In this document: positions 54,419 through 63,656 of the stretch, in pieces
Position numbering within the stretch: position 1 is the stretch's first letter
Layout of the letters: each line of letters opens with the position of its first letter
Source of the DNA: Chryseobacterium lathyri
GTDB lineage: Bacteria; Bacteroidota; Bacteroidia; Flavobacteriales; Weeksellaceae
NCBI RefSeq assembly: GCF_030812195.1
Contig: NZ_JAUSSF010000001.1
Coordinates: 310,001-374,000 of the forward strand
DNA length: 64,000 bases
Direction: 5' to 3'
The notes under the pieces: model-generated
What the model saw: the letters and a program-made list of their open reading frames with translations, nothing else
Told to the model about the DNA's origin: nothing
The model's database searches: none
Program-made: the position numbers and the translations under genes

Positions 54419-55528
54419 ATGAGCACATCAGAATTAAACCGCTTCATCGTTGTATTAATCTATGGTTCATTGGTCTTGCTTTCTTTACTGAAACTGTCTA
54501 ATCCGCTGCGGGTGAACAGAAAGGCCAACTTCTGGTTTGGGATATTTCTTTTTTTATGGTCGAGTTTCTGGCTGGATGAGGTCCTTACACTGGTAAAAGA
54601 GGCTCCGGTAGAAGTTCATTCCATCATTTCCGTCCAGATGATCCAGTTTCTGACGCCAATTATGTTCTATTTCAGTGTCTTATTTTACACCAATCCTTCA
54701 TTCAAATTTAAAGTTTCAGATCTGAAATATCTGGTCCTTCCTGTCATCTTTGGGATTAATATTATATTAAAGCGCTTTGGGGAATTCGAAAATGATGCTG
54801 CTTTTAATTTTGTTTTTATTGGGCTAATCCTTTTCCAGGCCTTATTTTATACTGGTCTTTCTTATTACACTATCCGGAAACATAAAAAAAGGATCCAGCA
54901 GTTTTCAGCGAATACAGAAGGAATCAATCTGAACTGGCTGGAATATATTACTGTCATTATTTTCATCATCAACATTGTTTATGTAGTTTATAACTTATCC
55001 TATGATTCCACTGCACTGAATTTTTTCATTAACGGAGCTTTTCTGCTGGTTATTTATTTTGTAGGATATTATGCTTTAAAACAGAAAGAAATTTATCCCC
55101 TTGAAGAAAAACAGCGTGAAGAACTGATTTCCATTGATGAAGATCCCCGGACAGAAGAAGTAAAGAAAAAACTGATCTCAGATGAAGAACTGTTAAAGAT
55201 CAAAAGCCAGCTGGAAGAAATTATGGACAAACAAAAGCCTTATCTTGACAGCGAACTCAATCTGATCCGCCTTTCTGAACTCCTGTCTATTTCCACACAC
55301 CATCTGTCGTATGTTATCAATACCGGATTTAAAAAGAACTTTTTCCAGTATGTAAATGAATACAGAATTGAATATGCTAAGAAACTTCTTAAAGATTCTC
55401 AGAGCAAGCTTTCAATTTTAGGAATCGCCTACGAATCAGGATTCAATTCCAAGACTTCTTTCAATACCACCTTTAAAAAACTGACTGATCAGACTCCTTC
55501 CGAGTATAAAAATGGTTCAGGTTTATAA
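54419..55528 (+). CDS. Membrane-bound AraC-type regulator
   Basis: A 369-residue protein. The N-terminal half (about residues 1-225) has seven hydrophobic helices. A linker of charged residues leads to an AraC double HTH at about 265-368 (DSELNLIRLSELLSISTHHLSYVINTGFKKNFFQYVNEYRIEYAKKLLKDSQSKLSILGIAYESGFNSKTSFNTTFKKLTDQTPSEYK). Such membrane-anchored AraC proteins occur in Flavobacteriia. Its target may be the SDR genes downstream, 142 bp away. Confidence 0.9.
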   Translation: MSTSELNRFIVVLIYGSLVLLSLLKLSNPLRVNRKANFWFGIFLFLWSSFWLDEVLTLVKEAPVEVHSIISVQMIQFLTPIMFYFSVLFYTNPSFKFKVSDLKYLVLPVIFGINIILKRFGEFENDAAFNFVFIGLILFQALFYTGLSYYTIRKHKKRIQQFSANTEGINLNWLEYITVIIFIINIVYVVYNLSYDSTALNFFINGAFLLVIYFVGYYALKQKEIYPLEEKQREELISIDEDPRTEEVKKKLISDEELLKIKSQLEEIMDKQKPYLDSELNLIRLSELLSISTHHLSYVINTGFKKNFFQYVNEYRIEYAKKLLKDSQSKLSILGIAYESGFNSKTSFNTTFKKLTDQTPSEYKNGSGL

Positions 55529-55670
55529 ATCTTAACGTTCGTATTTATTTAACTGATTGTTTATCAATATTTTGTTTTGATTTATTTTTAATTTTAAAAT
55601 AGGTTCACTCAGATAAGACTGAACATGCAGAGACTCTTTTAAGGATAGCTTTGTGTCATAAAATTGTTTT

Positions 55671-56456
55671 ATGGATACCAAAGAATCATATGCTGTAGTA
55701 ACAGGAGCAAGCCAGGGGTTAGGAAAAGCATTTGCAGAAAATCTGGCCAGTAAGAATATCAATGTCATTTTGGTAAGCCTTCCTGGTCAGCATTTAAAAG
55801 AGCTGTCCCGGCGGCTTGAAGAAACATATCAGATCAAGGCTCATTATTATGAAGTAGACCTTTCCGTGAATGAAAATGTCATGAAACTTACAGACTGGCT
55901 GAACCGTTCTTTTGAAATTTACATACTGATTAATAATGCAGGGCTTGGAGGTACGAAAAAATTTGTAGATGCTTCGTCATCTTATATCAATACCATTTTA
56001 CAGGTGAATGTAGCGGCAACTTCACTGATCACCCATCAGCTTCTGCCCAATCTGTTAAGACAACCCAAAGCATATATTCTGAATGTATCCAGCATGGCTG
56101 CTTTTTCACCCATCGGGTTCAAAACGGTATATCCTGCTTCCAAAACTTTTATCCATTCATTCTCAAGAGGACTGCATGAAGAGCTGAAAGATACCAATGT
56201 TTTTGTAAGCGTTGTGAATCCGGGAGCGATGAAAACCAATATTGATGTCTGCAAAAGAATTGAAAAGCAAGGTGTTTTAGGAAAGCTTACCCTCCTGGAT
56301 CCGAATAAGGTAGCTGCTTACTGCATCAGGCAACTTTTCAAAAAAGATTCCGTTATTATGGTGAATCCCATCAGCTGGCTGATCATGAAGATCCTGCCGA
56401 TCTGGATCAAACTACCTCTGATGACCAGTGCTATAAAAAAAGAAATTGAAGCATGA
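55671..56456 (+). CDS. SDR family oxidoreductase
   Basis: A 261-residue short-chain dehydrogenase. Cofactor motif TGASQGLGKAFA (residues 12-23), NNAGLGG, then the catalytic NVSSMAAF and YPASKTF (Tyr-x3-Lys). The C-terminal end is longer and hydrophobic (SWLIMKILPIWIKLPL), as in membrane-associated SDRs of lipid metabolism. The stop overlaps the next start by 4 bp (ATGA), so both enzymes are made together. Confidence 0.88.
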   Translation: MDTKESYAVVTGASQGLGKAFAENLASKNINVILVSLPGQHLKELSRRLEETYQIKAHYYEVDLSVNENVMKLTDWLNRSFEIYILINNAGLGGTKKFVDASSSYINTILQVNVAATSLITHQLLPNLLRQPKAYILNVSSMAAFSPIGFKTVYPASKTFIHSFSRGLHEELKDTNVFVSVVNPGAMKTNIDVCKRIEKQGVLGKLTLLDPNKVAAYCIRQLFKKDSVIMVNPISWLIMKILPIWIKLPLMTSAIKKEIEA

Positions 56457-57451
56457 AAAAAGTTTTCGTGACCGGAGCCACGGGGCTTTTGGGTGCCAAT
56501 ACCATTATTAAACTATTACAATATGATTATTCTGTTACTGCTCTGGTGCGTAAGAAAAGCAGTTGGATGGGCGAAGAAAATGAAAATTTCAGACTCATAG
56601 AAGGAGACCTGTTCTCAGATATTTCAGAGCATCTGCAGGATGTGGATGCTGTTATCCACATTGCAGCGGAAACCAGTCAGGATCTGCTACATTATGAAGA
56701 TTATAAAAAGACTAATTATGATGCTGTAGTTCATCTGTTTGCTCAAGCTGGAGCTGCAGGGACAGGAAGATTCCTGTTTGTAAGTACGGCCAATACTTTA
56801 GGCTATGGAAATTCTGCCGCCTGGGGAAATGAAGAAGCTTCGCAATTATATCCATTTACTCATTCATATTATGCCCAAAGTAAATTGGAAACAGAGAATT
56901 ATCTTCTTCAGCAGAACACAGAAACAAAAGTGGTTATTGTGAATCCTACTTTCATGATCGGAGCCTACGACCGTAAGCCGAGTTCGGGGAAAATTATCTT
57001 TTGGGCATGGAAAAAGAAGTTTGTTTTCTATCCAAAAGGAGGAAAAAATTTCGTACATGCCGAAGATGTGGCGGAAGGAATTATAAAAGCTGTTGAAAAA
57101 GGAAAGAACGGTGAAAAATACCTGCTGGCCAATGAAAATCTGACTTACAAAGAATTTTTCGAAAAAATAAATACCATTACCGGAAAGACTCCTGTTATGA
57201 TTCCAATTCCGGATGCCGGGCTGGCGATGCTGGGAATGATTGGTGATGTTCTGAGAAAGCTGAAGATAAAAACTAGCCTGAGTTCTCCCAATATGAAAGC
57301 TCTGAGGATCAATAATTTTTATTCAAACCGAAAATCCTCAGAAGAACTGGGAATCCGGTATCAGCCTATTGATAAAGCCCTTGAAGATGCAATCCGCTTT
57401 TTTGAAAGGAAAAATAATGAAGTTAGGGTAGGGAGACTGAAAGAAAGTTAA
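56453..57451 (+). CDS. NAD-dependent epimerase/dehydratase-like (extended SDR)
   Basis: A 332-residue extended SDR. Cofactor motif TGATGLLGANTIIKLL (residues 7-22), then VIHIAAETSQD, FVSTANTLGYG and the YYAQSKLETENYLL catalytic pair (Tyr-x3-Lys). The C-terminal half resembles dihydroflavonol reductase-like enzymes. It overlaps the previous SDR gene by 4 bp. Together the two may act in sequence on one lipid or small carbonyl substrate (inference). Confidence 0.85.
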   Translation: MKKVFVTGATGLLGANTIIKLLQYDYSVTALVRKKSSWMGEENENFRLIEGDLFSDISEHLQDVDAVIHIAAETSQDLLHYEDYKKTNYDAVVHLFAQAGAAGTGRFLFVSTANTLGYGNSAAWGNEEASQLYPFTHSYYAQSKLETENYLLQQNTETKVVIVNPTFMIGAYDRKPSSGKIIFWAWKKKFVFYPKGGKNFVHAEDVAEGIIKAVEKGKNGEKYLLANENLTYKEFFEKINTITGKTPVMIPIPDAGLAMLGMIGDVLRKLKIKTSLSSPNMKALRINNFYSNRKSSEELGIRYQPIDKALEDAIRFFERKNNEVRVGRLKES

Positions 57452-57537
57452 GTTTTTGCATCAGAAATAATTTCATAGGTTTTATTTGTGAAAACACCTG
57501 TGGAAATTTGGAGCTTCCGTGGTAAATAAAAAATAAA

Positions 57538-57900
57538 CTATCCCCTCCCCAGCCTTTCCAAAGCCTCTTCCAGTGTTGCAGTAAAGTTGATATGACTTGT
57601 TTTATTGCTTTCAAAAATAAAATCCCTGATGCTTTTCCCGGGATATTTTTCAAAATTTCCTACGATGGCAAGACTGATACGGTAATTGGAAAATTTTTGC
57701 AGGATATCACCGGCTATTTTTGTTTTCAGGTCAAAGAATTCGGGGATGATATTTTCCTCATACACAATCACCTTATCAAAACCCTGATAATAAATATCTC
57801 CGAGAAGATCCAACCCATCCTGAACTGCTTTGATGATGATTTCATCAGAAAGAATTTCTGCAATTTTGATGGTATTAATGTCGTGGGATTTGATCTGCAT
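57538..57900 (-). CDS. DUF4180 domain-containing protein
   Basis: A 120-residue soluble protein. Conserved pattern: IAEILSDEIIIKAVQDGLDLLGDIYYQGFDKVIVYEENI, FFDLKTKIAGDILQKFSNYRISLAIVGNFEKYPGKSIRDFI, as in the DUF4180 family. Function unknown. It stands 7 bp downstream of the serine-hydrolase gene on the minus strand. Confidence 0.85.
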   Translation of the reverse strand: MQIKSHDINTIKIAEILSDEIIIKAVQDGLDLLGDIYYQGFDKVIVYEENIIPEFFDLKTKIAGDILQKFSNYRISLAIVGNFEKYPGKSIRDFIFESNKTSHINFTATLEEALERLGRG

Positions 57901-57907
57901 ATGGTTT

Positions 57908-58933
57908 TTATTGTAAGGTTCTTTTCATATCATTTAAAAAATCGGACAGGGGAAATGCATCACCCTGATTGGTCAGTGCTATGATGCAACTGTTATGATT
58001 CAGATCCCTCCAGAATATCGCCCGGAAACCACTCAGACCACCGGTGTGGCTCACGGTTTTCCCGCTATCAGCTTCTTCGATAAACCATCCGAAACCGTAG
58101 GTGGAAATTTTTCCGTCAGACAATGTTGCAGGAGTATACATGAGATCCGTATTGCTTTTATTGATCAGTTTAAAATTCCTTAATGCCTGATCAAACCGGT
58201 ACAGATCTGCAGGAGTAGAATAGATGCCGCCATCTCCAGTCGTGAGAATTGAGTAATCATTCAATTGCTTTTCTTTATTATAGCCTGTAGCTCTGCTTTT
58301 ATCAGCAGTTGAGGAATCATATACCCAGGTATTCTTCATTCCCAAAGGAGCAAAAATATGTTCACGGAGAAAAGTTCCATAAGACTGCCCTGAAATTTTT
58401 TCAATGATTAATGATAGGATAATAAAACCACTGTTACTGTATTCAAATCTGCTTCCTGAGGGAAATTGCAGTTTGTTTAGACCGTTCAGCCAGTTCAGCA
58501 CATCCTGATTGGTCAGTCCTTTTTTGCTGAAAATAATCGATTCGTAATCTCTTATTCCTGAAGTATGGTTTAAAAGCTGCCTGATACTTACATTTTGGGC
58601 ATAGGCAGGCAGTTCAATGTACTTTGATGCTTTATCTTCATAGTTCAACAGTCCTTTCTGTTGCAGAAGCATAACCGAAACTGCGGTAAAGGGCTTACTT
58701 AATGAGGCAAGATAGATCGGAGTTGTTTTTTTCAGCTTTATATTTTTCTCGATATTACTGAGTCCTAAGACTGTATCACAAACTGCTTTTCCATTGTTTA
58801 CAACTAAAACAGAACCGTTGAATTCTCCTTTGTCATAATAGTTTTTGACAACATTACGCGGTCTTTTTTCACAGGATGAAAGCTGCAGAATAAAGATAAG
58901 GCCGAGCATTGCACTGAATATGGATGTTCGCAT
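57908..58933 (-). CDS. Serine hydrolase lipoprotein (beta-lactamase/PBP4*-like)
   Basis: A 341-residue exported penicillin-binding-protein-like enzyme. The signal ends in a lipobox-like LQLSSC (Cys at 21). Catalytic motifs: SLSKPF (Ser-x-x-Lys), YSNSG (Tyr-x-Asn) and SHTGG (His-x-Gly). The family includes esterases, D-aminopeptidases and class C-like proteins; no substrate can be fixed. The gene is followed by DUF4180 in the same direction. Confidence 0.9.
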   Translation of the reverse strand: MRTSIFSAMLGLIFILQLSSCEKRPRNVVKNYYDKGEFNGSVLVVNNGKAVCDTVLGLSNIEKNIKLKKTTPIYLASLSKPFTAVSVMLLQQKGLLNYEDKASKYIELPAYAQNVSIRQLLNHTSGIRDYESIIFSKKGLTNQDVLNWLNGLNKLQFPSGSRFEYSNSGFIILSLIIEKISGQSYGTFLREHIFAPLGMKNTWVYDSSTADKSRATGYNKEKQLNDYSILTTGDGGIYSTPADLYRFDQALRNFKLINKSNTDLMYTPATLSDGKISTYGFGWFIEEADSGKTVSHTGGLSGFRAIFWRDLNHNSCIIALTNQGDAFPLSDFLNDMKRTLQ

Positions 58934-58966
58934 AGAAGTGTGTATGGATTAAGAAAATAAAAATAC

Positions 58967-59818
58967 TTATTTCTTTCCAACAATAAAGCGATTGTTTTCA
59001 GATAAATCTTTGATCAGTTGGGCTTCAGAAAAATGGTCAATATATAATTCAAGCGTTTCAGGACCAAGTTTCTGATTGATTTCCAAAAGCAAAAGGCCAT
59101 TGTCTTTCAGATGTTGTTGAGCATCTTCTGCAATTTTCCGGTAGAAGATCAAAGCATCCTGAACTGGGGAAAAGAGTGCCATCTTGGGCTCAAATTCCTT
59201 GACAGAATCAGCGATTTCTGTTTCCTCTTCAAGTCCTATATATGGCGGATTGGAAATAATAATATCATAACTTTCAGCTAAGTCGAAGTTGAGATAATCA
59301 CCATGAATGAAATTGATCTCCAGCTGATGATGTTCTGCGTTCCGCTTAGCTGTTTCCAAAGCTTTTTCAGAAAAATCAATGGAAGAAATTTTTGCTTCTG
59401 GGAAATATTTTTTCAAAACCAACGGAATCACACCGGTTCCGGTTCCGATATCCAAAATCTTTAAGCCCTGGACAGGAAGTTCTGAATCATGGATTTTCTG
59501 AATCGCAATTTCAAGTAATTCTTCAGTTTCAGGACGCGGAATCAGCACGTGTTCGTCTACGAAAAACTGCATACCGTAAAACTCAGTTTCTCCCAGAATC
59601 TGCTGATAGGGTCTGCCGGTTTTTAAATCGGAAATGATCTGAAGAAGCTGCTTTTCATCATCAATGAGAAGTTCCTGATCTGAAAGTCTTCTTTGATGAA
59701 AAGAGTCAAAGCCTACAATTTTCTCAATAAAAACACTGCATAAAAAAGCACTTTCCGAATCGTTATAAAGTTCGGAAAGTTCAGTTTTAAAATATTTTTT
59801 GAATGCTGATATTGTCAT
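58967..59818 (-). CDS. prmC: Release factor glutamine methyltransferase
   Basis: A 283-residue SAM-dependent methyltransferase that N5-methylates the GGQ glutamine of RF1/RF2. An N-terminal helical domain (QRRLSDQELLIDDEKQLLQ and LIPRPETEELLE) is followed by the Rossmann motif LDIGTGTGVIPL and the catalytic NPPY (SNPPYIGLEEE). Standard length and order. The start lies directly beside the yaaA stop, so the two genes are cotranscribed. Confidence 0.95.
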   Translation of the reverse strand: MTISAFKKYFKTELSELYNDSESAFLCSVFIEKIVGFDSFHQRRLSDQELLIDDEKQLLQIISDLKTGRPYQQILGETEFYGMQFFVDEHVLIPRPETEELLEIAIQKIHDSELPVQGLKILDIGTGTGVIPLVLKKYFPEAKISSIDFSEKALETAKRNAEHHQLEINFIHGDYLNFDLAESYDIIISNPPYIGLEEETEIADSVKEFEPKMALFSPVQDALIFYRKIAEDAQQHLKDNGLLLLEINQKLGPETLELYIDHFSEAQLIKDLSENNRFIVGKK

Positions 59819-60577
59819 TTATCTTGTAAAAACCAGTTTAGTGTCCGTAGATTTTTCCTCATCGATCAGGTAGCCTTCATAGTTGAATGCCTTTACATCA
59901 TCCAGGGTTTTGGCGTTAGTCTCTGAACAGAATCTTACCATAAGGCCTCTTGCATGCTTGGTATAAACAACGATAGTTTTCAGTTTTCCGTCTTTTAATT
60001 CATAGAAATCAAAATCGATGATTTTATGATTTAATTTTTTCCTGTCAATCACTTTCCCATACTCGTTGCTGGCCAGATGAAGAAGAATCTCACCTTTTTT
60101 CATCTCGGAGTTCAGCTGTTCTGTGATCTTTTCTCTCCAGAACTCATATAAGTTTTTGTATTGATCGAATTCAAAATGGCGTCCCATTTCCAGCCTGTAA
60201 AGCATTACTTTATCAGACGGCTTCAGCAAGCCATACAGCCCGGAAAGCATCCTGTAGTTCTTCTGCAGATAATCGATGGCATTTTTATCCAGGGTTTTCG
60301 CATCCAGTCCTCTGTAAACCTCTCCTGTAAACGCAAATAGGGCAGGAGCAGATTCTTTCGCTGTTGGCTTTGCCTTCCATTTCTGGTTTCTTTCCCAGTT
60401 TTCATCGGCCAGCTTAGGTGATATTTCCATGAGTTCCGAAAGATATTTCGGAGATTTGTGCTTTAAATATGACTGGATGAATGCAGCTTCTTCGATGAAT
60501 TTCGGGGTGGTGGATCTTAATAAATCAGTTGAATTCTCAACGTTCATCAGTTTCGCTGGAGAAGTTATAATTTTCAT
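59819..60577 (-). CDS. yaaA: Peroxide stress protein YaaA
   Basis: A 252-residue DUF328 protein, in E. coli induced by peroxide and linked to lower free iron. It opens KIITSPAKLM, then shows the conserved LFAFTGEVYRGLDAKTL, LSGLYGLLKPSDKVMLYRLEMG, LASNEYGKVID and the terminal KTIVVYTKHARGLMVRF block. The ATG at 60577 is the standard start; a longer frame at 60610 would overlap the upstream gene's stop. It abuts prmC. Confidence 0.93.
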   Translation of the reverse strand: MKIITSPAKLMNVENSTDLLRSTTPKFIEEAAFIQSYLKHKSPKYLSELMEISPKLADENWERNQKWKAKPTAKESAPALFAFTGEVYRGLDAKTLDKNAIDYLQKNYRMLSGLYGLLKPSDKVMLYRLEMGRHFEFDQYKNLYEFWREKITEQLNSEMKKGEILLHLASNEYGKVIDRKKLNHKIIDFDFYELKDGKLKTIVVYTKHARGLMVRFCSETNAKTLDDVKAFNYEGYLIDEEKSTDTKLVFTR

Positions 60578-60581
60578 AATG

Positions 60582-61283
60582 TTAGAATACGGATAAATGT
60601 TTAATATCAATTAAATTCATGATCATTATAGATACAAAGTCGTACATAAAATGACAGATGATTAAAATTTTAATGTTTGAATATTGTTTATAAAACATAG
60701 CAAAAACGGTTCCGATAAAGAAAGGTACGACTACCTGTCCGATTGTTCCATAAGTGCTGTGCAGAATTCCAAATAATAGGGCGGAAATAAAAATACCGCA
60801 ATATTGATTATTGTATATTCTTTCAATTCTTGGCTGAATATATCCTCTCATAAGAAGTTCTTCTACCACTCCGGCAGTAAGGCAGATAAACACCATCAGC
60901 AGATAGTTATTTTTAAAAGCAGAAGAGATCTGAACCATTTTGCTGCTCATGCCTTCCTGAGTCAAAAGCTGGATAATTATACCAATAACGGAAGTTCCTA
61001 TGAGACAGGTAAAATATAAACGGATTACTGACCTGGTATAGAATGATACTGTATATTTCTTTTCTTCCCATAGCAGGAAAGGATTTTTTTCCACAAAAAA
61101 ATTATAAAGAAAAACAAAAAAAAGAACTATCCAAAGAACAACCCTCGTATAAAAAAAATTAACGGATGTAATTCCTTTTGCACCCGTAATTAAATAAATA
61201 AATGGTAACCCATAAAGCATTACTGCAGCAAGAAGTACAAACGTAAAAAGAATTCCCAATGCATATTTACCGTACAAACTCAT
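60582..61283 (-). CDS. CPBP/CAAX-type intramembrane protease
   Basis: A 233-residue membrane protein with seven or eight hydrophobic helices. CPBP signatures: VVEELLMRGYI (EExxxR), FGILHSTYG (FxxxH) and CHFMYDF (HxxxN/D-like). Members act in membrane protein processing, sometimes bacteriocin immunity. The stop lies 4 bp before the yaaA start, so it is likely transcribed with yaaA and prmC. Confidence 0.88.
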   Translation of the reverse strand: MSLYGKYALGILFTFVLLAAVMLYGLPFIYLITGAKGITSVNFFYTRVVLWIVLFFVFLYNFFVEKNPFLLWEEKKYTVSFYTRSVIRLYFTCLIGTSVIGIIIQLLTQEGMSSKMVQISSAFKNNYLLMVFICLTAGVVEELLMRGYIQPRIERIYNNQYCGIFISALLFGILHSTYGTIGQVVVPFFIGTVFAMFYKQYSNIKILIICHFMYDFVSIMIMNLIDIKHLSVF

Positions 61284-61312
61284 AATCCCAATGATCGGTT
61301 GCCTGCTTCTGA

Positions 61313-61924
61313 CTAAATAATTCCTTTTCCCTGACGGATAATTTCCGGTTCTCCTGAGGTAAGATCCACAATAGTGGAGGCTACATTGTCACCATATCCG
61401 GAATCGATCACAATATCCACCAGGTGATCATACTTTTCAGCGATCAGTTCCGGGTCTGTAGAATATTCAATGATCTCGTCGTCATCCTTGATGGAGGTTG
61501 AAGCTATTGGGTGGCCTAGTTTTTCCACAATAAGCTGCGGGATCGGATGATCGGGAACACGGATACCAATGGTTTTATGATTTTTATATGCCAAAGGAAG
61601 GCTCTTGTTGGCATCCAGGATAAAGGTAAAAGGTCCGGGAAGATGGCTTTTCAGAAATCTGAAGACTGAAGTATCAATAGGTCTTGTAAAATCTGAAAGA
61701 TGGCTCAGATCATTACAGATAATTGAGAACTGTGACTTTTCCAGCTTCACTTTTTTAAGCTGGGCCAGCTTTTCCATGGCTTTTATGTCAAAAATATTAC
61801 ATCCCAGAGCATAGATCGTGTCGGAAGGATAGATAATCAGTCCGCCGTTTTGTAAGGTTTTAATAACCTCATTCATAAGATTTTCCTGAGGGTTGTCAGG
61901 GTAAATTTTCAGTATTTTTGCCAT
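61313..61924 (-). CDS. tsaC: L-threonylcarbamoyladenylate synthase (Sua5/TsaC)
   Basis: A 203-residue YrdC-domain enzyme that makes threonylcarbamoyl-AMP for t6A37 tRNA modification. Visible: GGLIIYPSDTIYALGCN (ATP/threonine site), KKVKLEKSQFSIICNDLSHL and PGPFTFIL, then TIGIRVPDHPIPQLI, with a terminal VDLTSGEPEIIRQG. The ATG at 61924 is used; the longer frame adds five residues (MYLCF). On the minus strand a TATCTTTG -7 element ends 4 bp before this ATG. Confidence 0.93.
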   Translation of the reverse strand: MAKILKIYPDNPQENLMNEVIKTLQNGGLIIYPSDTIYALGCNIFDIKAMEKLAQLKKVKLEKSQFSIICNDLSHLSDFTRPIDTSVFRFLKSHLPGPFTFILDANKSLPLAYKNHKTIGIRVPDHPIPQLIVEKLGHPIASTSIKDDDEIIEYSTDPELIAEKYDHLVDIVIDSGYGDNVASTIVDLTSGEPEIIRQGKGII

Positions 61925-61928
61925 AAAA

Positions 61929-61936
61929 CAAAGATA
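61929..61936 (-). promoter_or_regulatory. TATCTTTG -7 element directly before the Sua5/TsaC start
   Basis: On the minus strand the -7 match ends 4 bp from the ATG at 61924. Transcription would start at or within a few bases of the start codon. Confidence 0.5.
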
Positions 61937-62006
61937 CAAATAATAAAATAGTTTTTATAAAAGTCCCTTATTTAAAAGAAAAATTAGGATTTTCAAAAAA
62001 TAGCCT

Positions 62007-62014
62007 TATCTTTG
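62007..62014 (+). promoter_or_regulatory. TATCTTTG -7 element of the tRNA cluster
   Basis: Consensus -7 element 12 bp before the first tRNA base, divergent from the Sua5/TsaC promoter. Confidence 0.65.
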
Positions 62015-62026
62015 CACTCACAATAT

Positions 62027-62099
<73 letters not shown>

Positions 62100-62137
62100 C
62101 TAAGAAAGTGCTTTCGGTAAGCACTCTAAAGATACAC
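62100..62137 (+). repeat. Identical 38-bp spacer between tRNA copies (first)
   Basis: The spacer between copies 1 and 2 is the same as that between copies 2 and 3 (62211-62248). It contains a hairpin AGTGCTT/AAGCACT around a TCGGT loop, a likely processing signal for the polycistronic tRNA precursor. Confidence 0.8.
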
Positions 62138-62210
<73 letters not shown>

Positions 62211-62248
62211 CTAAGAAAGTGCTTTCGGTAAGCACTCTAAAGATACAC

Positions 62249-62321
<73 letters not shown>

Positions 62322-62330
62322 CTAGAACAA

Positions 62331-62360
62331 AAGAAGCAATAATTTATTGCTTCTTTTTGT
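62331..62360 (+). terminator. Terminator of the tRNA cluster
   Basis: A perfect 11-bp stem AAGAAGCAATA/TATTGCTTCTT with a 3-nt loop (62331-62355), followed by TTTG and T residues. Confidence 0.9.
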
Positions 62361-62509
62361 TTATATCCTTAATAAATAAAATCGATTATCTGTAAATTAA
62401 CGCAACGTTTCACTCATACCTAAATTCTATTGATTTTACAATGATATTGAAAAAGCAGCATTTAACATTACAGAATCCCATAATTTCATTACTGTTGATA
62501 GATTTTCGG

Positions 62510-62752
62510 TTATTCTTTATTTCTCCATAGCTTGTATTTCACCTTCATACAGTGCCCACACGGGCGGTAATTATTTTCTAATGCTTCCTTTTCAGAAATA
62601 AAAAAGACCCTGTTTTCTTTTTTCATTCTTTTGCCGGAGGAACACTGAAGTAATCCGTAAATTTTTAGCTTGTGGTTCCCTCCGAATTTAATTTCCCCGC
62701 TTCTGATTTTACTTCTTAAGACCGTATCAGGGATTTCAGTATGCCCTTTCAT
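62510..62752 (-). CDS. Stand-alone Ada metal-binding domain protein
   Basis: An 80-residue protein equal to the N-terminal zinc domain of the adaptive-response protein Ada. It has the domain's Cys pair QCSSGKRMKKENRVFFIS and RPCGHCMKVKY, supplying the Cys ligands of the zinc site that accepts methyl groups from phosphotriesters. There is no AraC or methyltransferase domain. It lies 3 bp after the 2OG-Fe(II) oxygenase gene, so both may serve alkylation repair. Confidence 0.85.
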   Translation of the reverse strand: MKGHTEIPDTVLRSKIRSGEIKFGGNHKLKIYGLLQCSSGKRMKKENRVFFISEKEALENNYRPCGHCMKVKYKLWRNKE

Positions 62753-62755
62753 CTG

Positions 62756-63469
62756 TTAACTTACAGCATCATGAAATATAATTCCCAATGTACAGCGGCT
62801 GCCTTCTTTTACCTCACTCACGCCGTGTTTCATATTTACTCTGTAATACCCTTTAGCTCCTTTCTCAGGTTTAAAATTGGTAGTGAAAATTAAAGCATCA
62901 CCTTTCTTTGGGTTAATAACTATGGCTTTGGACTGTGCTCTGGGAATCTGCAGGGTAAGTACAAATTCTCCGCCTGTAAAATCTTTTTCAGGCTCATTCA
63001 ACATCAAAACGAGCTGAATTGGAAAGTAAATATCTCCGTAAAGATCCTGATGTAAAGTATTAAAGCCCCCTTTTCCATATTTTAAGATTAAAGGAGTTGC
63101 TTTCCGCTGGTTGTTGTCATGACACTGCTGAAGTAATGCTGCATGTTCCAACGGGAAACCTATATCAATCTTCAATGCTTTAAACCATGTATTGGCAACA
63201 GAAACGAGATGCGGATATACATTTGTTCTTATTGTTTGGATTAAATCAGGCAACGGATAATTGAAGTATCTATACTCACCCAATCCAAAACGGTGCCGGG
63301 CCATGACAACCGTTTTGCGGTATAAAGCTGTATTGTCATAATTTGATTTTAATGTTTTGCACTCATTATCGGATAATAAACCAGGCACAAGGGCATATCC
63401 GTTTTGATGCAGGGCCTCAGTAATGCTTTGCCAGTCTATATTTTCAATTCTCTGGATGATGTCATTCAT
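62756..63469 (-). CDS. 2OG-Fe(II) oxygenase, alkylation-repair type
   Basis: A 237-residue dioxygenase. The metal site is LHQDLYGD (His-x-Asp) and a distal MKHGVSEV (His), with RCTLGI giving the 2-oxoglutarate Arg. It matches the oxygenase family linked with Ada (Oxygenase-NA type) thought to remove alkyl damage from DNA by oxidative dealkylation. The Ada metal-binding gene follows 3 bp downstream, which supports that role. The direct substrate is not shown. Confidence 0.82.
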   Translation of the reverse strand: MNDIIQRIENIDWQSITEALHQNGYALVPGLLSDNECKTLKSNYDNTALYRKTVVMARHRFGLGEYRYFNYPLPDLIQTIRTNVYPHLVSVANTWFKALKIDIGFPLEHAALLQQCHDNNQRKATPLILKYGKGGFNTLHQDLYGDIYFPIQLVLMLNEPEKDFTGGEFVLTLQIPRAQSKAIVINPKKGDALIFTTNFKPEKGAKGYYRVNMKHGVSEVKEGSRCTLGIIFHDAVS

Positions 63470-63656
63470 TATTTTACATTTTATAATACAAATCTCTGAA
63501 GCTAATTGGGTTTATAAAATCCGAAACATGTTGTTTTAAAAGAAAACTTAACCTATCATCTTATTATTAAAAAGTAGTATTACTTCTACAAAACAGGTTA
63601 TTTAATTCTACAGCTTTTTTCAGCGGAATAGGCCCCAAAATATTACTTTTGTATCA

